Origin: Dama dama
Taxonomy: Eukaryota > Chordata > Mammalia > Artiodactyla > Cervidae
Reading direction: 5' to 3'
DNA: 64,000 nt
Assembly: GCF_033118175.1 (NCBI RefSeq)
Contig: NC_083711.1
Span: 46,882,001-46,946,000, forward strand
Every line of letters begins with the position of its first letter. Position 1 is the stretch's first letter. This document shows, piece after piece, positions 22,581 to 34,285 of this stretch. The position numbers were made by a program, and so were the translations under genes. The notes beneath the pieces are model-generated. The model searched no databases. It saw nothing but the letters and a program-made list of their open reading frames with translations, and was not told the origin of the DNA.

Positions 22581-24800
22581 TTGAAGGAACTTAAAGATAT
22601 TCTGTAGTTTGTTTCCTTTCTGTCCCACAGGACTTACCACTACTATGTAAAATCACTCAGTAGTTGATATCATTTTGATTGGAGATATTACTTGAAACTG
22701 AATCTAAAAACTGCATCCTTTCTACTATATCATGCATGTTTCACAACATACACATTTGAAAAGTTGAAGTGAATTTGGGAACATAAATTAATGGGTACTT
22801 ATTGAATGCCATTAATTCTCTCTCTCCATCAATCCATTCATCCATTACCTGTTATCATTTTCAGTTCTAATCCAACTGCCTAGGATTTTTATTCTATCTT
22901 TCTCTCTTTCCATATTTGTACTATCCATTTTTGTGTGTGTGACGGTGAGAAACCTTTATCCATATATGTGGGGGCATGTATCTATCTATCTGTCTACCTG
23001 CCTATCTCAGCCCCCTTAGATGTATCCAATCTCTCAATGTCCCTGTCACCACTGAGGTCCTATCCCTTATGTGCATATCCTCTTTGCTCTCCTGGGCTCC
23101 AATACCCCTGGGAAGCTCTCCTGCGCACTTCTCATACTGCTCAAACTTTATGCCTGTGTTGGGGTACCCCTGTGGAGATGTCTCCTTCACCCTGATTGGT
23201 GATTGCCTGAGCTGAGCCGCCTCCCACCAGGGTGATCGTCTCACCTGCTTGGGCTCTGATATCCTGCAGGGCCACTCTTGCAGAAACACTCTCTTAACTC
23301 CTCTCCAACTCTGACAATCCTCCCTAAGCAGCCCTCGAAACCTCCACTTGGAATCTGATTCCCTATGTCAGCCCCACTCCCCGACCCCGTACACCCTCCA
23401 TCTATGCCTTCCTCACACTGCCTGGGCTCTTTTAGCTCCTACTGATGTGACTCTGGGTGGGATGAGCCTTTTGCCTTCTCAGACTGGGTCTCTGTTCCCC
23501 ACCTTCTTGACTCTACTTTGCTTAGCCCTATCTACTGACTTTGGACTGTTCTTCTTCTTTTTATTTTTTCAGCAAGGGAAGGGAAGGAAAAAGAAAGAAA
23601 AGGAAGGGAATAAAGGCAAAAAGACTTTTAAAGAGGCTAAATGGAATGAAAAGGAGTTGGTCAGAAGAGATCCTGTTGAAATCAAGATTCATCATTTTTC
23701 TCCACAGGCTAGCCCTTCCTCCTGTTTCTATCCGTGGTTACATTCTCCTTATGAGCAGGAAGCTCTTTGGTAAAAACAGAAAATTATAGTCAATGGGCAT
23801 CTGCTTAACACTGGTTAGAAAATAATTTTTGTAATTTTTTCCCCAAGCCATGGGGGTTTCTTCATCTTGAGTACCTTGAAACTTTTTTTTTTTTCTGAAT
23901 TGTAAAGGTTTAGGATCATATGATAGAAAGGAAAGAAAGACTTTCTATGAAAATATCATAAGAATGCCAACTTTCTCCAGGGTCTTTGGTCCTGGAGTGG
24001 GAAGATTACCCTTCATATTGGACAAGGATTGTAGCCTGGCATGAAAACATGTTTAAACCTTGAAAATCAAATGGACTGATTCCTTTTCCAAGAACTGTCA
24101 TTAATTCATTGTTTCATTAGACAAGTCCTGGACATTGATTTCTCTTTTGGTAAAGTGAGAACAAGCATTCCTCACTGGCCAAAATAAGCAGAGGTCAGTG
24201 GAATAAAAAAAACTTAAAACCCAGACATGCTGCACTTCTCAGGTGAACTTTTACATAAGAACAAAATATTGATTTATTTCTAAAATATCATTATCTTTTT
24301 AAGAAACATTCCAGAAGGAAAAATATTTTCATTGCTTTGGAGATTAAAGTACCAGCAAATATTGGTTTAAGTATGCAACTCATAGGGTCTTTCTAAAAGA
24401 CGATCATTCATGTCACTGACATTTGAAATGAAATAATCATGCAAAAATGAATGTTTTGGTTATTTGTGATGGGAAAGTACAGAGGTTGGCCCCTTGATCA
24501 TGGAATTTAATGAAGTTAATGGGAATTTGTGGCTGCTTGGAGAAAGACAGACAGACTCAACTATCCTGTAATACTAGCACTTAATATTTTTTTCCACGTC
24601 TATTTTATTCTCTCATCAAATAAAATATCTGTGTCTTTAAGTTTATGACCTGTAGCTTTTATTATAAACTGTTTTTGACCTAAGAAGTCACTTGGCTAAG
24701 TTCTGTCTGTCTTTTTCTGACTTGAATGACTTTAGCTGAATGACGTTCAGATAAAGTTATCAATTGTTATAGTTGGCTTGGAAGGCCAAATGGTGGAGAG
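22581..24800. other. Unique-looking stretch, no confirmed gene
   Basis: Contains a short tatctatctatctgtctacc tract at 22978-22997, a GC-raised block (23030-23520) and a purine-rich tract (23570-23630). A 141-codon plus-strand frame (23348-23773) spans the last two; a polypyrimidine run ending ttttttcag at 23563-23571 sits inside it. I recognise no domain, and chance openness is likely. Confidence 0.4.
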
Positions 24801-24807
24801 GGAAGGG

Positions 24808-24968
24808 CACTAGACAAAGAGTCCTGAGACCTGAGTTCATGCTCCAGGTCTGTGGGATTGTAGCTGTTTCCCTTTTTGGGCTTCAGTTTCATTTGTCAAA
24901 TAGGGGATGAATATATTGTACCTAACCATCTCAGGTGGCTTTGTGTGACACTAAATAAATGTGAGAGT
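24808..24968 (+). repeat. MIR SINE
   Basis: Sense MIR: gagtcctgagacctgagttc, gggcttcagtttcatttgtc, caaataggggatgaatat, then cactaaataaatgtgag. Old tRNA-derived SINE; only the core is readable. Confidence 0.65.
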
Positions 24969-24986
24969 AATTTAAAAAAATTCTCC

Positions 24987-25862
24987 TGGAATGTAAATTG
25001 GTACAACCTCTATGGAGAACAGTATGGAGGCTCCTTTGAAAACTGAAAATAGAGCTATTATATGATCCAGCAACCCCATGCCTGGGCATATGTCTGGAGA
25101 AAACTACAATCTGAAAAGATCCATGCACGCCTCTGTTCACTGCAGCACTATTTACATTAGCCAAGATGTGGAAGCAACCTAAATGTCCTTTGACAGATGA
25201 ATGGATAAAGAAGATGTGGTGTGTATCACATATAAAAGAATGTTACTCAGCCATAAAAAAGAATGGGATAATGTCCGTTGCGACAACATTGGACGGATCA
25301 AGAGATTATCATACTAAGTAAAGTCAGACAGAGAAAGACAAGTACCACATGATGTTACTCATGTGTGTAATCCAATTTGAAAAGATACAAATGAACTTTT
25401 TTACAAAAGAGAAACAGATTTGCAGATATCAGAAACAAACTTATGATTACCCAAAGGGAAACAGAGGGGAGGGATAAATCAGGTGCTTGGGGCGGACATA
25501 CACACCCTGGTATATGTAAGGTAACTCGGACTCCTCTGGCAATCCAGAGATTAAGAGTTGGTGCTTCCACCTCAGGAGGCAGGGGTTTGGCCCCTGGTCA
25601 GAGAACTAAGATCTCACATGCTGAGTGGCCAAAACAACAACTACAACAAAACAAAACAAAACAAAATAAAATAAAATAAAGATAGCTGCCAACAAGGACT
25701 TACTGTAGAGCACAGTGAATTATACGTAATACTCTGAGATAATCTAGATGAGAAAAGGATCTAAAAATGATGAATACATGTATAACTGAATCACTTTGGA
25801 ATATACCTGAAATTAACACATTGTAAGTAAACTATACTCCAATAAAATTAATTTAAAAATAA
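24987..25862 (+). mobile_element. L1 3' portion split by CHR-2 SINE
   Basis: Left part 24987-25525 (ggaatgtaaattggtacaac, ctatggagaacagtatggag, atgttactcagccataaaaa). Right part 25681-25862 (acaaggacttactgtagagc, acactatactcc-like 3' end, aataaaattaatttaaaaat). All frames are broken. A CHR-2 SINE lies between the two parts. Confidence 0.9.
25526..25680 (+). mobile_element. CHR-2-type SINE inside L1
   Basis: Head ggactcctctggcaatccag, then gcttccacctcaggaggcag, gtttggcccctggtcagag, and an expanded A-rich tail (aaaac)n/(aaaat)n at about 25645-25680. It separates two collinear L1 pieces. Confidence 0.8.
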
Positions 25863-25869
25863 GAAAATT

Positions 25870-26705
25870 ATATAATGCTGTACTCTAGAAGACTAATTTA
25901 CATTTCATTGCCTCTATGCTGATTTACATTTTTCAAGTGAATTTATCTTCCTGTCCACATTCACTCCACTTTCCAACTACTCCTTTTCTGACATCGGTGG
26001 CATTGCTATTCCTCTCATCACATGGGCTGGAGATTCTGTGGACCCATTCTATTTTTCTGTGACCTTTTACTGTTCATTTTTTCATCAAGCCTTCATTTTT
26101 TCACCAAGCCTCATTATTTCTTCCCCTGTGTTACAGCTGAGTTGTCCTCTCTTGTTCTGTTGCCATTTCTATCAACCTGTCTTCAATGGAAGACAGTGCA
26201 GCAAGAACCATGTTCAGTTTTATTCCTTTTTGGGAGTCTTCACAAAAGAGCTTCTAACTGGTGACATTTTAGGTGTTACTCCCCAGTAGAAAGCAGACTA
26301 TGACTTTTATGGCTTTTATACTGAATCTTGTTTTGGGCAGGCATTTTGGGAACACCTGAATTTGCATAAAAGGAGAACATGATATCTAGAAGTTATGGCT
26401 ACAGACAGTATATAGAGATACACAGGAAAGAGTTAATACTCATGGTTGAGAGAGAGGTTCTCCAAACAGTTGGGATTGTCCCATTCATGAATAGAGCACA
26501 AGGTAGAGTAGTGGGTGATATTTGAAAATCCAGAGTGGAAAATATTATCTAGGAAATCAGTGACCAGGGAGCAGAGGCTTGGGCAGTGAGCAGGAGTCTA
26601 GACTTTGGGAGGGACGCTGTTAAGAACTGGTAATGTCTCTAGGCAAGGATGAGGAAGTGAGTGTAGAGAAGTGTACCAGGTACTAAGAATCAACTAAATT
26701 AGAGG
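25870..26705. other. Nothing firmly recognised
   Basis: Short overlapping frames at 26022-26289 have no recognisable domain. The wording near 26480-26660 vaguely resembles an old interspersed repeat, but not enough to call. Confidence 0.4.
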
Positions 26706-26709
26706 TGAA

Positions 26710-26885
26710 GAAACTTGACTTTGAAATCACAATACCTTTATTCTGGCCCATTCTCATACTAACTTGTGTCTGTTAGCAAGTTACTGCCTTTTCTGAGAAT
26801 CAGATTCCTCATCTGTAAAGCAAGGATGATATGTCTATGTAATAAGGGTACTTTATGGCTTAAGTAAAATGATATATAGTCTGGG
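26710..26885 (+). repeat. MIR SINE
   Basis: Sense MIR core: gttagcaagttactgcctt, cagattcctcatctgtaaag, caaggatgatatgtctatg, cttaagtaaaatgat. Clear order of MIR landmarks with decay. Confidence 0.7.
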
Positions 26886-27084
26886 TTATATATTCATTGA
26901 TATTCTCACTGATTTGAAAAGTAGTATTTTTACCACTTTCATGTGTGAGAAAAGCAGAACTTCAGACATTTTTTGAAATAGGGACAAAGCTCGCTTATTT
27001 TTTAGCTCAATTTACTCCCTTCGGGAGTCACTTTACTAAACTTTCTTAGGGTTGTTTTTTTTTGTTTTTAAACAAATGCTAAAA

Positions 27085-27695
27085 AGTCATCCTTTCATTC
27101 AACCAATATTTACTGAGTATCTACTATATTTGAGGAACTGTTCTAAGGGCTTGGGATATTTCATAAGCAAATCAAACACAAATTTCATAATGCAGCTTAT
27201 ATTATGTGGGAAGAGACAGATCTCTTAACATAAACAATGAACATAATATATATCCTATATTAGAATGTGCTAGTGAGTGAAAGTGAAGTTGCTCAGTCGT
27301 GTCCAGCTCTTTGCGACCCCATGGACTGTAGCCCACCAGGCTCCTCTGTTCATGGGATTCTCCAGGCAAGAATACTGGAGTGGGTTGCCATTTCCTTCTC
27401 CAGGGAATCTTCCTGACCTAGGGATTGAACCCAGGTCTCCTGAATTGCAGGCAGATGCTTTAACCTCTGGGCCACCAGGGGAGAATGTGCTAAGTGCTAT
27501 GGAAAAAATAAAGCAGGAGAAATAGAGTTAAACTTTTTCATTTGGGTAGGTCTCATTGAAAAGATGATATCTGAATAAAGACTTGTAAAAATGCATGAAC
27601 AATATGTATGGGTATTTAGAGGAAGAATGTCCTTGGCAAAGCGAACAGTCAGGGCAAAAGCCTCAAGGTGGGAGTTTCCCTGCCATGTTCGAAGG
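27085..27695 (+). repeat. Old mammalian interspersed repeat, split by Bov-tA
   Basis: Text such as attcaaccaatatttactga, gtatctactatatttgagga before the SINE, and gtgctatggaaaaaataaag, caaagcgaacagtcagggca after it, belongs to a widespread old repeat whose class I cannot assign. Related pieces appear near 29835-29955 and 50520-50870. Confidence 0.5.
27273..27481 (-). mobile_element. Bov-tA SINE with 11-bp TSD
   Basis: Antisense Bov-tA (gaagttgctcagtcgtgtcc, ctgtagcccaccaggctcct, ctctgggccaccagggg). The TSD agaatgtgcta is exact at 27262-27272 and 27482-27492, and the low divergence points to a young copy. Confidence 0.95.
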
Positions 27696-27696
27696 C

Positions 27697-27917
27697 AGGT
27701 ATTGGAAAACAGCCTGTGGACCAAACCTAGCCCACCAACTGTTTTTGTCAATAAAGTTATTGACACACAGTTGTGCTTGCTGTTTACACATTACACCATT
27801 TCATGGTGTTACAGCACCAGAGTAGAATAGTTGGAATAGAAACATTAAGGCCTTTAAAACCTCATTAACTGTTTACTGTTTGAAAAACTTTACAAAACAA
27901 ATTTGCAGACCCCTGCT
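27697..27917 (-). mobile_element. hAT-Charlie (MER1-type) DNA transposon remnant
   Basis: Runs ggtattggaaaacagcctgt, gcccaccaactgtttttgtc, cacagttgtgcttgctgtt, then tttacaaaacaaatttgcag and acccctgctc, the usual antisense order of a Charlie-type element. Noncoding and old. Confidence 0.75.
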
Positions 27918-29830
27918 CAAGAGGCCAGTACTGGAGTGAATAAATAACAGACTTATGTTTTCTTTTTTGTGAGTAAAGGGATTAAATATTTTATTTATTC
28001 ACCATTTTTCTTTATGGATGTTCCTTTCTAGCTTACTGGAACTGTGTCTAGAGAAAACACATTGATCCATTTTTTTTCCAACAGACCAAATAAGGGAGTT
28101 TACTGGCTTTTATCATGTTTATGTCCCCTAACGGTGGCAACTAGGCTTTTATTAATTCTTTTGTTCACAAAAGAAAGACATCTAGCTGTTTTCGCAAAGA
28201 ACATTCAAAAACAAGTGGTGAACAGACGTGCGATACCAGACGAAGTCCAATAGGTGGCTGTCTTTCTCAAAGTTTCAAAACCAGCCTGATGGTCTGATGC
28301 ATGCACATTTATATTTCTCACTTTGCTGTTACCTCGCTTTAATTCTGCGATGCCAGGATCATTAATTTTATGATAATGGGCTAAGTGGTAAAGAGGAAAA
28401 AGAAGTTTATCACATAACCAGAGTATTTCATATACTGTATCAGTGTTTCTAGTGTTCATTCAGCAGATTCACAACCAACATTCATTCATATCCTTAGTCT
28501 GGTTAGGCACTCTGTGGTACCCTCTCAAATTACACGGAATGTGTACAGAAGAGTTGAGAATCTGTAGTTAGAGACCTAGAATGGCATTCTGGATGCACCA
28601 GGGAGCACCTGAGTGAATTTGGGAGTTATTAGGTCCGTTGGAGTAATTTAATCAGTTAAAGTCATTAATAAGAATTCCCGCTTCACAGTATTTTCAGAGA
28701 TTATATATGGGACATACAATTTTTATCAATTATATCTTAATTTTTATCAGGAGGTTTTATGTAATACTAAATGTTACTGTTACTCTTCTTTCCTCTTGTC
28801 TCAAATGTTTTTCACATTCTATTTCATTCTAGCAGAAATGTCTTTGGAAAAACCTCAGCTTACCAACACTGGTCTCTCTCTATATATGATTGCTTTGACC
28901 TAATTGATTTTGAGTTCATTCTTATTCTCTTAGCACTGGCATTTAGACATCTGGAACCATGTCATTCTCAACTTTTCCCCCAAGGATTTTTTTCCAACTA
29001 TTTCTATACTTGTGTTTGTCTTCTACAATGCCATTGTCCAAAATGGAATCTTGTTTTACTTCAAAGTACTATTTCAATATCTTTTATGTTAGCATGATTT
29101 TTTTCAGACATGGTCTTTCTAGTCCTTATAAAATAATGCCACCCCTGGGCTATTACTTTGATAAGTCAATGTGGAGAAAATGAAATTTAGTAATTTGTAA
29201 ACGGAATAAGATATGGTACTAAAAATTTTAGTTGATAAAGTTCTACTTCCAGGAAGGTTACAACTGAATGTGAAATATAGTAAAAGGAGATAATTCTCTA
29301 TGTTACAAGTCAGAATAACCTTATTTTAATCCTACTCACTTCATTACAGATATCCACTTCCTCTATCACTCTCCCGCTACAGAAAAGTTAAAGAGCAGGT
29401 GTACATATGACAAATGTTGGCAGGCTCTCTAATATCTCAGATACACAACTGTACTCCAGACTAGCCATGTAAATTCATGTCATTATACCGCCCTCTTGCT
29501 CTCCCATACCTTTCGGCCCTTCGGATTCATTCTGAAGTAGTATTCTGTTACTCATCCTATGGGGAAGAGATTTCTACATTTTTTAGCTCCTGGAATACTG
29601 TGGCCTGTTTTGATCATTTTTACCCAACATAGAATTTGAAAAAGTACAAAGCGTTAGAAAACAAACAAACAAACCCAAGAGCCTGTGCTGATTAGACAAG
29701 GTCAGTGGAAAAGATTACAATTTCAGTGTTAAAAGATACTGAGTTGGAATATAAATGTCTACATTCAATGTAAATGCCAAGAGCAAACGGGACTTTATTC
29801 ACGGAAGCTTTACTTGGGAAAACTTAGAAA
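27918..29830. other. Unique-looking stretch, nothing recognised
   Basis: No repeat or supported exon. The 108-codon frame at 28771-29097 has no recognisable domain. A short (aaac)n run lies at about 29658-29676. CpG is retained in 28180-28360 (gtgcgataccagacgaag, ttctgcgatgcc). Confidence 0.45.
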
Positions 29831-29837
29831 GTTATAG

Positions 29838-29955
29838 TCATGTATTAATTAACAAACATTTATTTAATGCTTTTTATGTATCAGGGACCACAGCAGATGA
29901 CAGGGACATGGGGATAACCAAGATAGACGCAATCTCTGTCCTCATGGAGTGCATA
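29838..29955 (+). repeat. Old mammalian repeat fragment
   Basis: Text aacaaacatttatttaatgc, cagggaccacagcagatgac, ctctgtcctcatggagtgc resembles the widespread old repeat also seen at 27085. Class not assigned. Confidence 0.45.
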
Positions 29956-29959
29956 TGTT

Positions 29960-30455
29960 TTCTACAGTTGCTGTAACAACTACCACAAAATTTGCAACTT
30001 AAAACAACACAAATTTAGTATTTTACAGTTCTGTAGGCTAGCAGTCCAACATATGTCTCACTTGGCTAAAATCAAGACCTGAGAAAGCCTGTATTTCTTT
30101 CTGGAATCCTTAGGGCAGAATCCCCTTTCCTGCCTTTTCCGGAGTCCAAAGTCTGTGCTTGTGGCCCCTTTCCTCTATCTTCAATGCCAGCAACATGATA
30201 TTTCTCTCTTTGTCCTTCATCTCCTTTTTCCAATGACTATAGCCATGAAAGGTTCTCCACTTTTAAGAACTTGTGTGATTATACTTGGTCCACCTGGAAA
30301 ATCCTAAGTACTCTCCCCAACTCAAGGTCTGTACCCTTAATCACATTTTCAAAATCCCTTCTGCCTTGTAAAGTAATACACTCACAAGTTCTGGAGATTA
30401 GGACATGGACATCGTAGGGACCATTATTTTGCCTTTTGCATGGAGTTATGGTCCA
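29960..30455 (+). repeat. Old interspersed repeat
   Basis: Landmarks gttgctgtaacaactaccac, aacttaaaacaacacaaatt, then cttttaagaacttgtgtgat and ggagattaggacatggacat. Third copy of the family at 11812-13912 and 21995-22412; probably an L1M-type 3' region, class uncertain. Confidence 0.55.
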
Positions 30456-30731
30456 GTGAACGCATAGCAAAACCAAATGCCAGTAGGCAGGCAAATGACT
30501 GAAATGAGTGGGTTCAACAGGAGAAGGTAGAGGTGAATTGGAGCAATCACACTGACAGTGCATGATGATCCCAGCTCCGTGTTGCCAGAACTTTCCATAT
30601 TTTAAGAAAAGCTAGAACTGGATTATGTGAAATCTACCAGTTCTTAAAATACAAGCAAATGTCTTAGATTGGTTCTCAGTATCAAACGCTGAGCTGAAAA
30701 TTAATATGTAAGTAATTTATTTATTTATTTA

Positions 30732-30916
30732 GTGGCTCAGTGATAAAGAATCTGCCTGCCAATGCAGGAGATGCACATTCTGTCCCCTGGAGAAAGAGAT
30801 GGCAACCCACTTCAGGATTCTTGCCTGGGAAATCCCATGGACAGAGGAGCCTGGCCCACCATAGTCCATGGGGTTGCAAAAGAGGCAGACACAACTTAGC
30901 AACTAAACAACAAAAA
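30732..30916 (+). mobile_element. Bov-tA SINE, internally deleted
   Basis: Sense Bov-tA: gtggctcagtgataaagaat, ctgcctgccaatgcaggaga, then directly ctggagaaagagatggcaac. The segment that usually carries gggttcgatccctgggt is shortened, so the B-box region is lost. Confidence 0.9.
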
Positions 30917-31296
30917 TATAACAAATTTTTAGGATGTCTTCCAGGGAAACTGGGAAGGGAGTGGGAGAGTCAGGACCAGGAAGGGGAAGAAACTCAGCGA
31001 GGGTGCAATCTTAGGCAAAGTCCTATTAGCCTGATTGCAGAGAGGAACTCTGGAGTGTAAGTCATATCTCATAGCTACAGCAAAAGAGCTGGGACTGTCA
31101 TCATCACGCACTGCTCAGCCACTAATTAAGAGATATCAAGGGGCATGCAAACTACCTGGTATTACCTGGATAATCATGAATAACAGTGTCCAAGTTATTT
31201 TCGTACTTGGCCTAATCTTTATATGCCTCTAGACATCAGAATGACAACAATTATTACAAGTATCTGTGACTCTAGCTGACAATCCTAATTCTAAAT
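30917..31296. other. Nothing recognised
   Basis: Mixed-composition sequence with short frames only. No known repeat could be named. Confidence 0.4.
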
Positions 31297-31314
31297 GCCT
31301 TTCTATATCTTGGA

Positions 31315-31530
31315 CTTCCCTGGTGGCTAAGACTGTAAAACATATGCTTACAATGTGGGAGACCTGGGTTCAACCCCTGGGTTGGGAAGATCTCCTGGAG
31401 AAGGAAATGGCAACCCACTCCAGTATTCTTGTCTGGAAAATACCATGGATGGAGGAGCCTGGTAGGCTACAGTCCGTGGGGTCAAAGAGTCAGACACGAC
31501 TGAGCGACTTCACTTTCTTTCTTTCTTTTC
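31315..31530 (+). mobile_element. Bov-tA SINE with 15-bp TSD
   Basis: Sense Bov-tA from cttccctggtggctaagact to gactgagcgacttcac, then a (ctttctttctttctt) tail. The exact TSD tttctatatcttgga lies at 31300-31314 and 31531-31545. The retained CpG in cacgactgagcgac suggests a young copy. Confidence 0.95.
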
Positions 31531-31545
31531 TTTCTATATCTTGGA

Positions 31546-32100
31546 AAGTCTTCACAGAAGCTTGTAATAGTGTCTTATTGGTCAGTGAAAGGCTTTATAG
31601 CCAGTTGAGCTCCCATGTTATTGTAGAGAATGCAAGAGAAGCATAGTGAGCCAATATGAGTGAGAAAAATTTACTTTAGTCTCTTTGATCTTTTTTTTTG
31701 GAAACCACCATCCATTGCCTGAGACTATATCTAACACTTGGTTTTGCTACTGAAAAGAATGTTATTGGCACCTTTGTTACAGTTTCTTGAAGTTTTTTGA
31801 CTTCTTTTGAGATGATAGGTTTTCTGTGTTTGTTTTGGGGGGGGGTCACAACAAAAATTCTAGTTTTTATTTGTATATCTAACAAAGCAATGAAAAGGCT
31901 CAAATGCCTTAAAAAAAAAACTATCCTAGGTTAATTAAGACACCAAGGTAAATTGGCAAGTTTTTCAGAACTCAAAGAAAATAAATTGCTTGATTTTTTT
32001 TTTTTAATTAAGATTTGTGACTTTTTGGTCACTCTGTTCTGCAAGATTTTTTAAAAGGGATTTTGACAATAAACAAACACATAAATGTGCTGAACACATT
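31546..32100. other. Nothing recognised; short homopolymers
   Basis: Includes a G run at 31839-31846, an A run at 31911-31921 and a T run at 31997-32006. No gene or repeat family was supported. Confidence 0.45.
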
Positions 32101-32102
32101 TA

Positions 32103-33384
32103 TTAGGTTGATGAAAAAGTAATTGTGGTTTTGAACTGTGAATTTTAAATTATAATTAGGCTCAAACACATCTTTATTAATTAAAATAGGAACCATTACC
32201 ATCAACACATTTTTGCCAAAGAAAAATAAGTTTTTTACTCCTGTAGCATAAAAATCCATACTTCAGGATTTGACAAACTCGTGGAAAGCATTTCCTGCCT
32301 CCAGCTGGTTGTGAATGCATTTTCTCTGCAAGAAGGTGTCAAGATGCTTGAAGAAGTGGTAGTCAGTTGGTGAGAGGTCAGGTGAACATGGTGGGTGAGG
32401 CAGAACTTCATAGCCCAATTTGTTCAACTTTTGAAGCAGCGGTTGTGTGACGCGTGGTCGGGCATTGTCTTGGAGAAGAATTGGGCCCTTTCTGTTGATC
32501 ACAGCAGGCTGCAGGTGTTGTAGTTTTTGGTGCCTCTCATCTATTCCTGCACATACTTCTGAGATGTAATGGTGTTGCTGGGAATCAGAAAGCTGTAGTG
32601 GATCAGACAAGCAGCAGACCACTAAACAGGGACCATGACCTCTTTATGGTGAAAGTTTGGCTTTGGGAAGTGCTCTGGAGCTTCTTCTCAGTAAAACCAC
32701 TGAGTTGGTTGTCATTGCTGGTTGTCATATAAAATCCACTTTTCATTGCACATCACAATCTGATCTAGAAATGCTTTACTGTTGTTGCACACAATAAGAG
32801 AAGACAACACATGGATGATTTTTTTTTTTTTTATTTTCAGCCAGCTCATGAGCCACCTGCTTATTGAGATTTTTCACCTTTCTAATTTACTTCAAATGCT
32901 GAATGACTGTAGAGTGGTCGACACTGAGTTCTTAGGCAACTTCTCATGTAGTTGTAAGAGGATCAGTTTGATGACGGCTCTCAATTAGTCATGGTAAACT
33001 TCCTATGGCTGTCCACTCTGTACTCCTCATCTTCAAGGCTCTCATGTCCTCTGTACAGCTTCTTGAACTATCACTACATTGTACATTTGTTAGCAGTTCC
33101 TGGGCCAAATGCATTTTTGATGTTGCGAGTTGCGTCCACTGCTTTATTCCCTATTTGGTATTCAAATAAAAAATTCGCTCGAATTTGCTTTTACTCTAAC
33201 ATCATTTCCCTAGTCTAAAATAAATATCAAATAAGTAGCAAGCAATAATTCATTAGCAAAAAAACATAAAGTGAGAAATGTGCATCAAAATGATGTATAA
33301 CATAACCACATTTAAGAATGTATTCTAATATCAAACAGCAAAGTTCAACAATGCAAAACCGCAATTGCTTTAGCACTAACCTAA
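32103..33384 (-). mobile_element. Full-length Hsmar1-like mariner (Tc1/mariner)
   Basis: About 1,282 bp, close to the ~1.29 kb of Hsmar1. The left terminal repeat ttaggttgatgaaaaagtaa and right end ttgctttagcactaacctaa are inverted copies with differences. A TA dinucleotide precedes the left end (32101-32102); the right TA is not clear. The transposase reading frame lies on the minus strand and is broken. It belongs to the mariner group best known from primate Hsmar1 and its short derivative MADE1. Artiodactyls carry related copies. Confidence 0.9.
32177..33205 (-). pseudogene. Mariner transposase remnant (DD34D type)
   Basis: The span from the first ATG (33203-33205) to the terminal TAA (32177-32179) is 1,029 nt, the size expected of a 343-residue mariner transposase. 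Breaks seen: a TAA stop at codon 5 (33191-33193), frameshifts in the middle including a T-rich run near 32819-32832, an in-frame TGA just before MDFYATG (about 32260-32262), and a shift near the C-terminus. The first catalytic Asp is changed: MCNEKWILYDN has Asn at 32745-32747. The LLQDNARP and SPDLSPTDYHFF motifs are kept in the longest frame (32263-32622). It cannot make active transposase. Confidence 0.9.
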
Positions 33385-34160
33385 GAGTTACAAGTTAATC
33401 TGATCATCTTTGATTCCCTTGAAGGTGATAGAAACGGCATTAGAAAGCAATAATAAGGCAGTTAAAAACTTGAGAAGCCAATGTTTAAATTTTATTGTTT
33501 AGAGAGCTGAATGAATTTGGAAAAAGAGACTAGTTGATGCTTTATCATGCCCAAGAGAACATGTGGTGTCAGTCTGGGGATAATCTCATGAGTCTTATTA
33601 AAGAAAGATTATATGACTGTACATGGAAGGTTTTGGCTCAGTTTGGACTGTCTACACTTAGCTCAGTCATAATTATATTCTAATATTTTAGGTGTTGCAA
33701 CCACCATCAGTTGCTCAACTAAACAATAAATTCCACATGGATGCATTTGTCTTGTGAAGTTCACATCATAATTTTTCACTTAAAAAATATCTTTTAATTG
33801 GTTTAAAGTACCAATACCATGTACTGAAGGCTATTAGTATACCAGTATGAAAACCAGCTCATAAAAAAAGAGTCAGAAGTCAGAAATATTTTTATGCTTA
33901 ATTCCTAGACATTTTCTATGAAGTCAGTAACTTGAATTTATTTTTATAGAATGCTGTTTAGCAGACTGTATATATAACTTGCTAATATCTTTTTACCTGA
34001 TATTTCATCTTATCCTGTCATGTGGTGGATCCCCAATATTGTCAAACCTACAAAACCACCATGGTGAAGATAGGGGAGATGATAGTGTAGTTATATGTTC
34101 ATAAATGCCAATGGTGTCAAAAGGATACTATTTTGGAAGTGGGGAGGCTTGCTTATGATT
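33385..34160. other. Nothing recognised
   Basis: AT-rich sequence with no open frame or repeat that I can support. Confidence 0.45.
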
Positions 34161-34164
34161 CTTA

Positions 34165-34285
34165 CTAGCATCTGACAACACTTGAGTAACTTACCCCCTG
34201 GAGATCTATTTCCTCATCTCCCAAAATGAGGAGTTTAGACTCAGACAACTTTTGCAGTGTTTTCCACGTCTAACATTCTGTCTCA
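34165..34285 (+). repeat. MIR-like SINE fragment
   Basis: Text ctatttcctcatctcccaaa, atgaggagtttagactcaga and ttttccacgtctaacattct resembles the 3' half of a MIR-type element. Confidence 0.5.

Noticed and set aside
22978..22997. tatctatctatctgtctacc as a CRISPR-like or VNTR repeat
   Set aside because: It is a short imperfect tetranucleotide tract. CRISPR arrays do not occur in mammalian chromosomes, and no regular spacer pattern exists anywhere in the window.
28771..29097. 108-codon plus-strand frame with hydrophobic start
   Set aside because: It starts MLLLLFFPLVSN and is rich in Phe/Leu because the DNA is T-rich. No homology recalled, no splice or promoter context.
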